From BAIKAL-G1 sp943370385 (lineage in GTDB: Bacteria > Cyanobacteriota > Cyanobacteriia > PCC-6307 > Cyanobiaceae), in the NCBI GenBank assembly GCA_943370385.1, contig CALRQT020000015.1, forward strand, positions 24,338 to 88,337: a stretch of 64,000 nucleotides of DNA, read 5' to 3'. The translations under genes were made by a program, and so were the position numbers. Positions 16,173 through 26,487 of the stretch are shown in pieces (position 1 is the first letter of the stretch; each line of letters begins with the position of its first letter). The notes under the pieces are model-generated. The model did no database searches and was not told the DNA's origin. It saw only the letters and a program-made list of their open reading frames with translations.

Positions 16173-16469
16173 GTCTGCGAATCAGCGATGGAATGGGCCG
16201 CAGGGCTAGGGCGGGGCAACGGCAAAGCCGAAGCCGAAATCGAGGCCGGCACCAGCTCTCCCAGGGTGAGTTGCCACCCGTGAGTTCAGCTAGCGAGCTC
16301 ACGGGGAGGCGTTCACCGGGACGACCCCACGGGAGCCAATGCCACCGGAAGGGCCAGGTGTCCCAGGGGAACGGACTGGGGATGGGGATCCGGCCACCGA
16401 AGCCGGGAGGGCCGAACGGGGGAGGGCAGCCCGAGGGGCCGCAACCTAGTACAGACGTACCCTAGCGAA
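16173..16469 (-). promoter_or_regulatory. recA upstream region, about 300 bp without a gene
   Basis: No credible coding sequence is visible between recA and the HAD hydrolase gene. The only clear regulatory signal is the LexA-box match near its distal end (16448-16461). A long 5' leader or an unseen promoter closer to recA is possible; no convincing -35/-10 pair could be read. Confidence 0.5.
16448..16461 (-). promoter_or_regulatory. Candidate LexA (SOS) box upstream of recA
   Basis: The minus strand reads GGTACGTCTGTACT, a full match to the cyanobacterial LexA-box consensus RGTACNNNDGTWCB described for Anabaena. It is the only full match I noticed near recA. Its distance from the recA start (276 bp) implies a long leader if this is the operator. 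Confidence 0.65.
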
Positions 16470-17225
16470 TCAGGGCCAGCTCGCCAAGGGGGCCGCAAAG
16501 CGATCCGGCTCCAGCAGCGCGATCCCCGGGGGCAAGTTCAGCCGATCCCGCGGACCCAGGTAACCCCAGGACACCAGGAAGCAGCGCACGGACTCAAGGC
16601 CCGCTGTGGCGCGCACCTGTTCGAGGGTGGGGCGCCGGTCTTCGACAAACCAGAGCGGCAGGCCAGGTTGCTCCTGGCCCAGGCGCAGCAAGACCTCGGG
16701 CTTGCTGCCCTGCTCGTGGCCATACACGGCCCGGGGCTCCAGGCCATGGGCCGCCAGCAGCTCGCAGGCGAAGGCCCGGCCCTTGGTGGTGAGCACGACC
16801 CAGTCGGAGCCTTCCGCGGCCAGCTGGGCCAACCGCTTGACCACCCCCGGATAGGGCTGGTGCAGGGCCAGCCAGGCGGCCCGATCCTGGGCCAGGGCCT
16901 GGTGGCGCAGGTCTTCGAGGGCCCGTTGCAGCCGCTCGGGGGCCAACTGCCAACGCTCCAAGGCCGCCTGGAGCTGGCCCCGGTACTGGGCCAGATAGGC
17001 CTGCAGGTCCAGGTCGGGGCGGGAGAGCTCCAGGGCGGCCAGCACCATCTCCCAGCCCTTATGAATCAGGGGTCGCAACAGGGCAAACCCAGGCGGGGCC
17101 ATGGACGGCAGCTGAAGCCCAGGCTGGAGCTCCAGGGCGGCGCGGCGCGCGCTCCACCAGTATTCGGCCATGCCATCAACCAGCACCCCATCAAAGTCAA
17201 AAACCAGCAGGGGAGCTGTGCTCAG
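16470..17225 (-). CDS. HAD-superfamily hydrolase, apparent CTG start
   Basis: A phosphatase-type HAD protein. Motif I is VFDFDGVLVDG, motif II the T in VVLTTKGR, motif III the Lys in EQGSKPEVLL and motif IV the acidic pair in LWFVEDRRPT. The cap (about residues 50-130) is helical. Substrate unknown. GTG 17186 would start inside motif I and delete the catalytic aspartates, and no ATG, GTG or TTG lies between the upstream TAA (17232-17234) and motif I. CTG at 17225, two bases after AAAAGG, is my best start (251 residues). A sequence error is the alternative. tRNA-Gln lies just upstream. Confidence 0.75.
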   Translation of the reverse strand: MSTAPLLVFDFDGVLVDGMAEYWWSARRAALELQPGLQLPSMAPPGFALLRPLIHKGWEMVLAALELSRPDLDLQAYLAQYRGQLQAALERWQLAPERLQRALEDLRHQALAQDRAAWLALHQPYPGVVKRLAQLAAEGSDWVVLTTKGRAFACELLAAHGLEPRAVYGHEQGSKPEVLLRLGQEQPGLPLWFVEDRRPTLEQVRATAGLESVRCFLVSWGYLGPRDRLNLPPGIALLEPDRFAAPLASWP

Positions 17226-17245
17226 GGCCTTTTAGGAGATTGAAA

Positions 17246-17317
17246 CTGGGTCGCTAGGATTCGAACCTAGGAATGGCGGGACCAAAACCCGCTGCCTTAC
17301 CACTTGGCGACGACCCA
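17246..17317 (-). tRNA. tRNA-Gln (TTG)
   Basis: The minus strand gives a 72-base cloverleaf. The acceptor TGGGTCG pairs with CGACCCA, anticodon stem GCGGG/CCCGC encloses loop TTTTGGT (anticodon TTG), and the T-arm carries GGTTCGAATCC. CCA is not encoded. A second copy of the acceptor 3' strand (CGACCCA on the minus strand) occurs ten bases upstream of the 5' end. Confidence 0.95.
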
Positions 17318-17507
17318 ACAGGTTCAGTGGGTCGAAACAGCTCGGCCAACGGCATGAACCGTGACGGCTGAATCTCCCTTGAACACCCTGATAGTTACCC
17401 ACAGCGGGCCGACCTTCGTCAACGTCCGAGCCCCCAACTAGGCCCAGGCACCAGGCCAAGGCTGAAAAGTCGAGCAGCCCTGCCCGGCTTCCCCCACCCG
17501 CCGCCCC

Positions 17508-19573
<2,066 letters not shown>

Positions 19574-19574
<1 letters not shown>

Positions 19575-20650
19575 CAGGGGCTCTGCGCGTCCGGCCCCTG
19601 TTCTAACCAGCGGCGCTGGCGCCAAGGATCCACCAAGCCGCGGGCCAGATCGAGGGCCTGGCGGCGCAGGTCGGCCTGCTCGCGCAGGGGCGCCCCCCGG
19701 GCTTCGGCCTCGATCAGCAGGGGCTGGAGCAGGCTGCGGGCCCTGCCGCCAAAGGCGACCCCTGCGGCGCCGGAGTCCGGGGGAAGCAAGGCCAGGCTCG
19801 CTCCATTCGTGCCCCCCGCCAGCTGCAGGGGGCCCGGCGGTGCCCAGGGGCGCACCGCCTGCAGCAGGGCCACCGCCGCCCGGGCGGTGCCCACGCCCAC
19901 ATCGCCACTCATGGGCCGGCCATCGAGCTGCCAGAGGGGCCGCAGACCCGCCTGACGCAGCAGGCCGAAGCGCTGCCAGAGCTCGGCGGCCAGCTGCCTG
20001 GCGCTGGCGGGCCCGGGCCCGTCGTGCTCCAGCCCGCAACTCACCGCCAGGCGCCGCAGGGGCACGCCACTGGCCAGCACCTGCTGCAGGCGGGCCGCAA
20101 AGGCCTCGCCACGACCGATGCGGGTATGGATCTCCACCGCGTCGGGGCGCAGCTCGGCCAGCAGGGCGGGCACGGCGGCGGCGCTGAGCACGGTCTGGTG
20201 CTCGCCAATCAGGCCCAGGGGACAGGCGGGCCGGCAACGGCCACAGCCGTAGCAGCGATCGGCCTCCACCCCGCCCGCGGCGCCGATGGCCAGGGCCGGA
20301 CAGACCCGCTGACAGGGCCTGGGGCAATCCGACGGACAAAGGCGCGGATCGAAGCTGGCCTTGCGGAAATGGGGGTCATCGCCATCGCTCAGGCTGACCA
20401 TCAACCAGGGGGGTTGGCAATCCCGGGCCTGGTCCTTGAGCTGGGGCTGCCGTTGGCTTTGGGCCTCGGCCCAGGCCATGCCGCGCCGCGCCGCGGCAAC
20501 CGCCGCCGGATCGGCCGCCACATCAATGCAGTCAACGCCCACCAGGCTGTAGAGGGCGCACAGGTCTTCGATCGCCGCCAGGTCGTGGTTGCTGGCTCCG
20601 CAGATCAACTTGACCCACCGGCCCCGGGCCAGGGCCAGCTCCGGCGCCAT
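19574..20650 (-). CDS. ldpA: Circadian clock/redox protein LdpA
   Basis: LdpA (light-dependent period) is an iron-sulfur protein that reports cellular redox state to the cyanobacterial clock. The 358-residue product starts at ATG 20650 (MAPELALARGRWVKLICGASNHD). Two cysteine clusters, CPSDCPRPCQRVCP and CYGCGRCRPACP, are spaced for two [4Fe-4S] clusters. The length matches the ~350 residues known for the S. elongatus protein. It lies five bases after ndhN, and its TGA overlaps the ATG of ycf45. A longer upstream reading would overlap ndhN and is not supported. Confidence 0.93.
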
Positions 20651-20655
20651 CCGGC

Positions 20656-21114
20656 TCAGGCGGCGACCTGATCGAGCGGTTGCCAGCGCAGGGCCCGGGC
20701 ACCCCCCATCTCCACAACCACCTTCAGGCGCCGATCGCGCTGGGTGAATTCCACCAGGGAGGCCCGTTCGGCGGCGGAGAGCACCTGACCTTCGAGCAAC
20801 CACAGCAGCATCGGCTGGGGGCTCTCCAACAGGGCACCCAACTGGGGCATCACCCGCTGAATCTCACCGACGGCGGCGCTGCGGCCGACACTCTGGTGGC
20901 CCAGGTGGGGCGGGCGAATGCCGTGGGATTGGAACAGAAAGGCCTCCAAATCGCCCAGCCCCCGAGCCGAGGCCATCTGGGCGCGGTAGCCGGCGGCCCG
21001 CAGACGCCGCAGCAACCGCGTTTCCGATCCCCCTTCTAGGGGGACGTAGAGGGCCAGGGCACCGGAGCGCTCGAGATCCCGACGAAAACCGCGGCCGGTG
21101 AGCAGCAGGGGCAT
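20656..21114 (-). CDS. ndhN: NAD(P)H-quinone oxidoreductase subunit N
   Basis: NdhN is a peripheral, cyanobacteria/chloroplast-specific subunit of the thylakoid NDH-1 complex used in cyclic electron flow and respiration. The 152-residue product from ATG 21114 begins MPLLLTGRGFRRDLERSGAL and contains YVPLEGGSETRLLRRLRAAGY, LGHQSVGR and MLLWLLEGQVLS, all characteristic. It is the first gene of the apparent ndhN-ldpA-ycf45 unit and is divergent from the ribosomal cluster. Confidence 0.93.
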   Translation of the reverse strand: MPLLLTGRGFRRDLERSGALALYVPLEGGSETRLLRRLRAAGYRAQMASARGLGDLEAFLFQSHGIRPPHLGHQSVGRSAAVGEIQRVMPQLGALLESPQPMLLWLLEGQVLSAAERASLVEFTQRDRRLKVVVEMGGARALRWQPLDQVAA

Positions 21115-21605
21115 GCGGAGGTCGACGGGGCAGATCCACCCACTTTGCCAGCAGCCTTCCGGTTGTGGGGAGTACGGGCTGCAGGTCTGGACCGCGGCAG
21201 CCGTTGGCCCCAGCCCGGTTATCGGGCCGAGAGAAGGGTGTCGGTCCATGGGGTACATTGATTGCTTGTGCTACTGCCTGTGCCCGTCCGCTAGCCGGGC
21301 CTCCAGCGCATTGCACAGGGTTGCCCTTGGGGGCAACTCCCTCGGCCAGTGCCATGGAATCGGCTCTTCGGAGCTGGCGCCATCGCCGGGAAACTGCTTC
21401 TCACGCTGCTGGGCTGGTTCATTCCAACCCAACCAAGCAGCCCGGATGAGTAAGTCCCAGCCTGCTGCTTCGAGCGTCGCTAGCGCCTTCAGGGAGCCAC
21501 CCCGGTGGTCCTCTCCAGCCTGCCTCGATCGAACCAGCTTCACCTCAGGGACGACCGAACCGGTCCTTTCCCTAGGTGGTCCTGCTGGCGTTTGTTCAGA
21601 GTTCT
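21115..21605. promoter_or_regulatory. 491-bp divergent region between ndhN and rplC
   Basis: No supported gene. It must hold the ndhN promoter and the promoter and leader of the large ribosomal operon. A perfect 7-bp hairpin (GTTGCCC, loop TTGG, GGGCAAC) lies at 21320-21337, about 270 bases before rplC; it has no T run, so it is not a standard terminator. A possible TACATT -10 element for the plus strand is at about 21254, without a clear -35. Confidence 0.4.
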
Positions 21606-22253
21606 ATGTCCATCGGCATCCTTGGGAAGAAATTGGGCATGTCCCAATTCTTCGACGACACAGGCAAATCCATCCCGGTCACCGTGATCGAGGCGGGTCC
21701 CTGCCGCATTACCCAGCTCAAGTCCACCAGCACCGACGGCTATACCGCCGTGCAGCTGGGCTTCGGTGACATTCGCGAAAAGCTCGTGAATAAGCCGGCT
21801 GCGGGCCACCTGGCCAAGTCAGGTGACGAGCCCCTGCGCCACCTGCGCGAATACCGCGTTGACAGCGTGGAGGGCCTCTCCCTGGGCAGCAGCATCACCG
21901 TCTCCGACTTTGAAGCCGGCCAGAAGGTTGATGTGAGCGGCGACACCATGGGACGCGGTTTTGCGGGCCTGCAGAAGCGCCACGGCTTCAGCCGGGGCCC
22001 CATGAGCCACGGTTCGAAGAACCACCGCGAACCGGGTTCGATCGGTGCGGGCACGACCCCCGGTCGCGTCTACCCCGGTAAGCGCATGGCCGGCCGCTAC
22101 GGCGGCAAGCAAATCACCACCAAGGGCCTGGTCATCCTCAAGGTGGACACCGAACGCAACCTGCTGGTGGTGAAGGGCTCGGTACCGGGGAAACCCGGCT
22201 CCCTGCTCAACATCCTCCCCGCCAAACGGGTTGGCTTCAAAGCCGCGAATTGA
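21606..22253 (+). CDS. rplC: 50S ribosomal protein L3
   Basis: First gene of the cluster here; rpsJ (S10) is not adjacent, as is usual in cyanobacteria. L3 nucleates 23S rRNA folding near the peptidyl-transferase centre. The 215-residue product from ATG 21606 begins MSIGILGKKLGMSQFFD and contains the conserved loop HGFSRGPMSHGSKNHREPGS and PGKRMAGRYG. No strong ribosome-binding site is visible. It is followed after 18 bases by rplD. Confidence 0.98.
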   Translation: MSIGILGKKLGMSQFFDDTGKSIPVTVIEAGPCRITQLKSTSTDGYTAVQLGFGDIREKLVNKPAAGHLAKSGDEPLRHLREYRVDSVEGLSLGSSITVSDFEAGQKVDVSGDTMGRGFAGLQKRHGFSRGPMSHGSKNHREPGSIGAGTTPGRVYPGKRMAGRYGGKQITTKGLVILKVDTERNLLVVKGSVPGKPGSLLNILPAKRVGFKAAN

Positions 22254-22271
22254 GGAGGACGTAAGTAAGCC

Positions 22272-22907
22272 ATGGTCAACTGTGTCGTCCGCGATTGGCA
22301 GGGAAAGGAAGCCGGTAAGGCCAGCCTTGATCTGAAAGTCGCCAAGGAAACAACTGCCAACGCCCTGGTGCATCGCGCCATCGTTCGGCAACTCGCCAAT
22401 GCCCGCCAGGGCACGGCCAGCACGCTCACCCGGGCCGAAGTGGCCGGTGGTGGCCGCAAGCCCTACAAGCAGAAAGGCACCGGTCGCGCCCGCCAGGGCT
22501 CGATCCGCACCCCCCTTCGCCCCGGCGGTGGTGTGGTGTTCGGTCCCAAACCCCGCAGCTACACCCTGGGGATGAACCGCAAGGAACGTCGCCTGGCCCT
22601 GCGCACGGCCCTGATGAGCCGCAGCGCAGACCTGGTGGTGGTGAAGGGTTTTGCCGAGGGTCTCAGCGCTCCCAAAACCAAGGAAATCATCGCTGGCCTG
22701 GGCCGTCTCGGCATTGCCGATGGCGCCAAGGTGCTGGTGGTGCTCGATAGCCCCAGCGATGTGGTGCGCCTCTCGGTGCGCAACCTCGAGAAGGTGAAAC
22801 TGATCGCCGCCGATCAGCTCAACGTGTTCGACCTGCTCCACGCCAGTTCGCTGGTGGTGAGCGAAGAGGCACTCGCGAAGATTCAGGAGGTCTACGGCGA
22901 TGACTGA
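22272..22907 (+). CDS. rplD: 50S ribosomal protein L4
   Basis: A 211-residue L4, an early 23S-binding protein whose extended loop lines the exit tunnel. The loop is recognisable as KPYKQKGTGRARQGSIRTP followed by GGGVVFGPKPRSY. A GAGG-type ribosome-binding site lies upstream of ATG 22272. The 3' end overlaps rplW by eight bases, so the two are probably translationally coupled. In enterobacteria L4 represses its own operon; nothing here shows that this applies. Confidence 0.98.
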   Translation: MVNCVVRDWQGKEAGKASLDLKVAKETTANALVHRAIVRQLANARQGTASTLTRAEVAGGGRKPYKQKGTGRARQGSIRTPLRPGGGVVFGPKPRSYTLGMNRKERRLALRTALMSRSADLVVVKGFAEGLSAPKTKEIIAGLGRLGIADGAKVLVVLDSPSDVVRLSVRNLEKVKLIAADQLNVFDLLHASSLVVSEEALAKIQEVYGDD

Positions 22908-23202
22908 ACGTTTTGCAGGCCGGCTTGCGGATGTGATCCGCCGGCCCCTGATCACCGAGAAGGCCACCCGGGCCATTGAGCAGAACCAGTACACCTTCGA
23001 GGTGGACCACCGGGCTGCCAAACCCGACATCAAGGCCGCCGTTGAACAACTGTTCGACGTCAAGGTCGTCGGCATCAGCACCATGAATCCGCCGCGCCGC
23101 AGCCGTCGCGTCGGCCGTTTCGCCGGCAAGCGCGCCCAGGTGAAAAAGGCCGTGGTGCGCCTGGCCGTGGGCAACGCCATCCAGCTCTTCCCCGAGGCCT
23201 GA
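22900..23202 (+). CDS. rplW: 50S ribosomal protein L23
   Basis: A 100-residue L23, which sits at the tunnel exit and is the docking site for trigger factor and SRP. The patterns DVIRRPLITEKATRAIEQNQYTFEV and MNPPRRSRRVGRFAG are typical. The start lies inside the end of rplD, preceded by AGGAGG within the rplD coding sequence. rplB follows after 15 bases. Confidence 0.98.
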   Translation: MTERFAGRLADVIRRPLITEKATRAIEQNQYTFEVDHRAAKPDIKAAVEQLFDVKVVGISTMNPPRRSRRVGRFAGKRAQVKKAVVRLAVGNAIQLFPEA

Positions 23203-23217
23203 GGGGTCTGAACCGAC

Positions 23218-24081
23218 ATGGGAATCCGTAAGTACCGCCCAATTACCCCAGGCACCCGCACCCGGGTCGCCAGCGACTTCAGTGAAGTCACTGAGCGCCG
23301 TCCGGAACGCAGCCTGGTGGTGGCCAAACACCGCCGTAAGGGCCGCAACAACCGCGGTGTGATCACTTGCCGTCACCGAGGTGGCGGCCACAAGCGCCTC
23401 TATCGCATCGTCGACTTCCGTCGCGACAAGCTCGGTGTGGTGGCCCGCGTCGCCGCGATCCACTACGACCCGCACCGCAACGCCCGACTGGCCCTGCTCT
23501 TCTACGCCGACGGCGAGAAGCGATACATCCTGGCCCCCGCCGGCATCGCCGTCGGCCAAACCGTGGTGTCCGGTCCCGAGTCCCCGATCGAGAACGGCAA
23601 TGCCCTGCCCCTCTCGGCCATCCCCCTGGGCTCCAACGTCCACAACGTGGAGCTCTACGCCGGCCGCGGCGGCCAGATGGTGCGCACCGCCGGCGCCAGC
23701 GCCCAGGTGATGGCCAAAGAGGGCGATTACGTCGCCCTCAAGTTGCCCTCCACCGAGGTGCGCCTGGTGCGCCGTGAGTGCTACGCCACCCTGGGCGAAG
23801 TGGGCAACGCCGAGGTGCGCAACACCAGCCTCGGCAAGGCCGGCCGCAAGCGCTGGCTCGGACGCCGCCCCGAAGTGCGCGGCAGTGTGATGAACCCCTG
23901 CGATCACCCCCACGGTGGTGGCGAGGGTCGGGCACCGATCGGTCGGTCGGGTCCCGTCACCCCCTGGGGCAAACCGGCCCTGGGCTACAAGACCCGTAAG
24001 CGGAACAAACCCAGCAATCGGTTTGTGCTCCGGAAACGTCGCCGCACCTCCAAGCGGAGCCGTGGCGGACGCGATTCCTGA
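23218..24081 (+). CDS. rplB: 50S ribosomal protein L2
   Basis: A 287-residue L2, needed for subunit association and peptidyl transfer. It begins MGIRKYRPITPGTRTR, contains GRNNRGVITCRHRGGGHKRLYR and ends with the conserved block VMNPCDHPHGGGEGRAPIG, which carries the histidine implicated near the peptidyl-transferase centre. Normal length. rpsS follows after 35 bases. Confidence 0.98.
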   Translation: MGIRKYRPITPGTRTRVASDFSEVTERRPERSLVVAKHRRKGRNNRGVITCRHRGGGHKRLYRIVDFRRDKLGVVARVAAIHYDPHRNARLALLFYADGEKRYILAPAGIAVGQTVVSGPESPIENGNALPLSAIPLGSNVHNVELYAGRGGQMVRTAGASAQVMAKEGDYVALKLPSTEVRLVRRECYATLGEVGNAEVRNTSLGKAGRKRWLGRRPEVRGSVMNPCDHPHGGGEGRAPIGRSGPVTPWGKPALGYKTRKRNKPSNRFVLRKRRRTSKRSRGGRDS

Positions 24082-24116
24082 TGAACCACACCGCTTTGCT
24101 TTTCGCTTAAACCGCC

Positions 24117-24392
24117 ATGGGACGTTCACTCAAAAAAGGTCCGTTTGTTGCCGACAGCCTGCTTCGCAAGGTTGAGAAGCAAAACGCCGCCGAAGACAAA
24201 TCCGTCATCAAGACCTGGTCGCGGGCTTCCACGATCCTGCCGATGATGATCGGACACACCATTGCCGTTCACAACGGCAAGGCCCATGTCCCCGTCTACG
24301 TGACGGAACAGATGGTGGGCCACAAACTCGGGGAATTCGCGCCAACGCGCACCTTCCGAGGCCACATCAAGGACAAGAAAGGAGGTCGCTAG
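24117..24392 (+). CDS. rpsS: 30S ribosomal protein S19
   Basis: A 91-residue S19 of the small-subunit head, contacting S13 and tRNA. It begins MGRSLKKGPFV and has the conserved TWSRASTILPMMIGHTIAVHNGK and HKLGEFAPTRTFRGH. The last codons contain AAAGGAGGT, which serves as a strong Shine-Dalgarno for rplV three bases beyond the stop. Confidence 0.98.
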   Translation: MGRSLKKGPFVADSLLRKVEKQNAAEDKSVIKTWSRASTILPMMIGHTIAVHNGKAHVPVYVTEQMVGHKLGEFAPTRTFRGHIKDKKGGR

Positions 24393-24395
24393 GAC

Positions 24396-24749
24396 ATGGC
24401 CAACCCATCCCCCACCCAGGCACTCGCCCACGGGCGCTTCATCCGAGGCTCCGTGTCGAAGGTGCGTCGCGTGCTCGACCAGATCCGTGGTCGGACCTAT
24501 CGGGACGCCCTGATCATGCTGGAGTTCATGCCCTACCGCTCCACCGGACCCATCACCAAGGTGCTGCGTTCGGCCGTGGCCAACGCTGAGCACAACCTGG
24601 GTCTGGATCCGTCCTCCCTGGTGATCACCACCGCCAGCGCCGACATGGGTCCGTCCCTGAAGCGCTTCCGGCCCCGCGCCCAGGGTCGCGCCTACGCGAT
24701 CAAGAAACAGACCTGCCACATCAGCATTGCTGTGGCTCCTTCCGCCTGA
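24396..24749 (+). CDS. rplV: 50S ribosomal protein L22
   Basis: A 117-residue L22. Its beta-hairpin lines the exit tunnel and is recognisable from MGPSLKRFRPRAQGRAYAIKK. Start ATG 24396 follows a strong Shine-Dalgarno embedded in rpsS. rpsC begins 19 bases after the stop. Confidence 0.98.
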   Translation: MANPSPTQALAHGRFIRGSVSKVRRVLDQIRGRTYRDALIMLEFMPYRSTGPITKVLRSAVANAEHNLGLDPSSLVITTASADMGPSLKRFRPRAQGRAYAIKKQTCHISIAVAPSA

Positions 24750-24768
24750 CCCCCGAGGACACCGACCG

Positions 24769-25497
24769 ATGGGACACAAGATCCATCCAACCGGACTGCG
24801 CCTGGGGATCACCCAGGAACACCGGTCCCGCTGGTACGCCCCCAGCAAAACGTATCCGACCCTCCTCCAGGAGGACGACCGGATCCGCAAGTTCATCCAC
24901 AAGAAATACGGCGCCGCTGGCATCAGCGACGTGCTGATCGCCCGCAAGGCCGACCAGCTTGAGGTGGAACTCAAAACCGCACGCCCCGGCGTGCTTGTCG
25001 GCCGCCAAGGCACCGGCATTGAGGACCTCCGCACCGGCATCCAAACGACCATCGGCGATCGCAACCGTCAGGTGCGCATCAACGTGGTCGAAGTGGAGCG
25101 CGTCGACGCCGACGCCTTCCTGCTGGCCGAGTACATCGCCCAGCAACTGGAAAAGCGGGTGGCCTTCCGACGGGTCATGCGCATGACCGTGCAGCGGGCC
25201 CAACGGGCTGGCGTGCTCGGCCTCAAGATCCAGGTGAGCGGTCGCCTCAACGGCGCCGAGATCGCCCGGACCGAATGGACCCGCGAAGGTCGCGTTCCCC
25301 TGCATACTCTGCGGGCCGACATCGACTACGCGACCAAGGTGGCCACCACCACCTACGGCGTCCTGGGCATCAAGGTCTGGGTGTTTAAGGGCGAAGTGCT
25401 GCCAGGGCAATCCGACAAGCAGCCGGTGGGTGTTTCACCCAAGCGGCGCGCGAATCGGCGGCCCCAACAGTTCGAAGACCGCTCCAACGAGGAGTGA
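24769..25497 (+). CDS. rpsC: 30S ribosomal protein S3
   Basis: A 242-residue S3 with the KH domain (GRQGTGIEDLRT) and the C-terminal mRNA-entry region (AQRAGVLGLKIQVSGRLNGAEIART). The start is ATG 24769 (MGHKIHPTGLRLGI), the universal S3 N-terminus; a longer upstream reading overlaps rplV and is rejected. The C-terminal tail is basic and glutamine/arginine rich. Confidence 0.98.
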   Translation: MGHKIHPTGLRLGITQEHRSRWYAPSKTYPTLLQEDDRIRKFIHKKYGAAGISDVLIARKADQLEVELKTARPGVLVGRQGTGIEDLRTGIQTTIGDRNRQVRINVVEVERVDADAFLLAEYIAQQLEKRVAFRRVMRMTVQRAQRAGVLGLKIQVSGRLNGAEIARTEWTREGRVPLHTLRADIDYATKVATTTYGVLGIKVWVFKGEVLPGQSDKQPVGVSPKRRANRRPQQFEDRSNEE

Positions 25498-25513
25498 TCA
25501 GGAAATCTGAACC

Positions 25514-25990
25514 ATGCTGAGTCCTAAAAGAGTCAATTTCCGCAAACAGCAGCGGGGCCGCATGCGCGGTGTCGCCACCCGGGGCAACACGATTGCCTTC
25601 GGTGAGTTTGCACTTCAGGCCCAGGAATGTGGCTGGATCACCTCCCGCCAGATTGAGGCCAGCCGTCGGGCCATGACCCGCCATATCAAGCGGGGCGGCC
25701 AGATCTGGATCCGGATCTTCCCGGACAAGCCCGTCACCATGCGCCCGGCCGAAACCCGGATGGGCTCTGGTAAGGGCAACCCGGAGTTCTGGGTGGCCGT
25801 GATCAAGCCCGGTCGCATCCTCTTTGAGATGGGTGGTGCCGAACTCACCCCCGAAGTCGCCAAGGAGGCCATGCGCCTGGCCCAGTTCAAACTGCCGATC
25901 AAGACCAAGTTCCTGAGCCTGGCCGACCAAGCTCCCTCTGGCGCTGCCGTCAAGGCCAGCCCAGAACCCGCCGTCACCGTGGAGTCCTGA
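25514..25990 (+). CDS. rplP: 50S ribosomal protein L16
   Basis: A 158-residue L16, which contacts tRNA in the A and P sites. It begins MLSPKRVNFRKQQRGRMRG and contains QIWIRIFPDKPVTMRPAETRMGSGKG. The C-terminus is about 20 residues longer than many bacterial L16 proteins and ends in an alanine/valine tail. rpmC follows two bases after the stop. Confidence 0.98.
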   Translation: MLSPKRVNFRKQQRGRMRGVATRGNTIAFGEFALQAQECGWITSRQIEASRRAMTRHIKRGGQIWIRIFPDKPVTMRPAETRMGSGKGNPEFWVAVIKPGRILFEMGGAELTPEVAKEAMRLAQFKLPIKTKFLSLADQAPSGAAVKASPEPAVTVES

Positions 25991-25992
25991 CC

Positions 25993-26205
25993 ATGGCCCG
26001 TCCCGACATCGCCGAGGCCCGCAAGCTCACCGACGGCGAGATCAATGACCAGATCGACGGCATCCGCCGCGAGCTGTTCACCTTGCGCTTCGAGCAGGCC
26101 ACCCGCCGGCTCGAAAAACCCCACCGTTTCAAAGCTGCCCGCATCCGGCTGGCCCAATTGATGACGGTGAAAACGGAGCGCAGCCGCGCCACCGTCGCCT
26201 CCTGA
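25993..26205 (+). CDS. rpmC: 50S ribosomal protein L29
   Basis: A 70-residue helical L29 located near the tunnel exit beside L23. The pattern IAEARKLTDGEINDQIDGIRRELFTLRFEQATRRLEKPHRF is diagnostic. Two bases separate it from rplP, so translation is probably coupled. Confidence 0.96.
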   Translation: MARPDIAEARKLTDGEINDQIDGIRRELFTLRFEQATRRLEKPHRFKAARIRLAQLMTVKTERSRATVAS

Positions 26206-26222
26206 ACCCCCACTGAAACGCC

Positions 26223-26474
26223 ATGGCACTCAAGGAAAGGGTCGGCACCGTCGTCAGCGACAAGATGGAAAAAACGGTGGTGGTGGCGGTCGAAAACCGC
26301 TTCCCCCATCCCATCTATCAAAAGACCGTCAGCCGCACCACCCGCTACAAAGCCCACGACGAGGAGAATTCCTGCCGCGTGGGTGACCGGGTTCGCATCA
26401 CCGAAACCCGTCCCCTCAGCCGCACCAAACGTTGGGCCGTGGCTGAGATCCTGTCCCCATCCAGCGCCAGCTGA
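26223..26474 (+). CDS. rpsQ: 30S ribosomal protein S17
   Basis: An 83-residue S17, an OB-fold primary 16S rRNA binder. It begins MALKERVGTVVSDKMEKTVVVAV and ends with RVRITETRPLSRTKRWAVAEI, both classic. rplN starts 13 bases later. Confidence 0.98.
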   Translation: MALKERVGTVVSDKMEKTVVVAVENRFPHPIYQKTVSRTTRYKAHDEENSCRVGDRVRITETRPLSRTKRWAVAEILSPSSAS

Positions 26475-26487
26475 GGAGTCCCTACCG

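Noticed and set aside
21819..25410. Long open frames on the minus strand across rplC-rpsC
   Set aside because: They lie wholly antisense to well-identified ribosomal protein genes and show no family resemblance; they are by-products of third-position GC bias.
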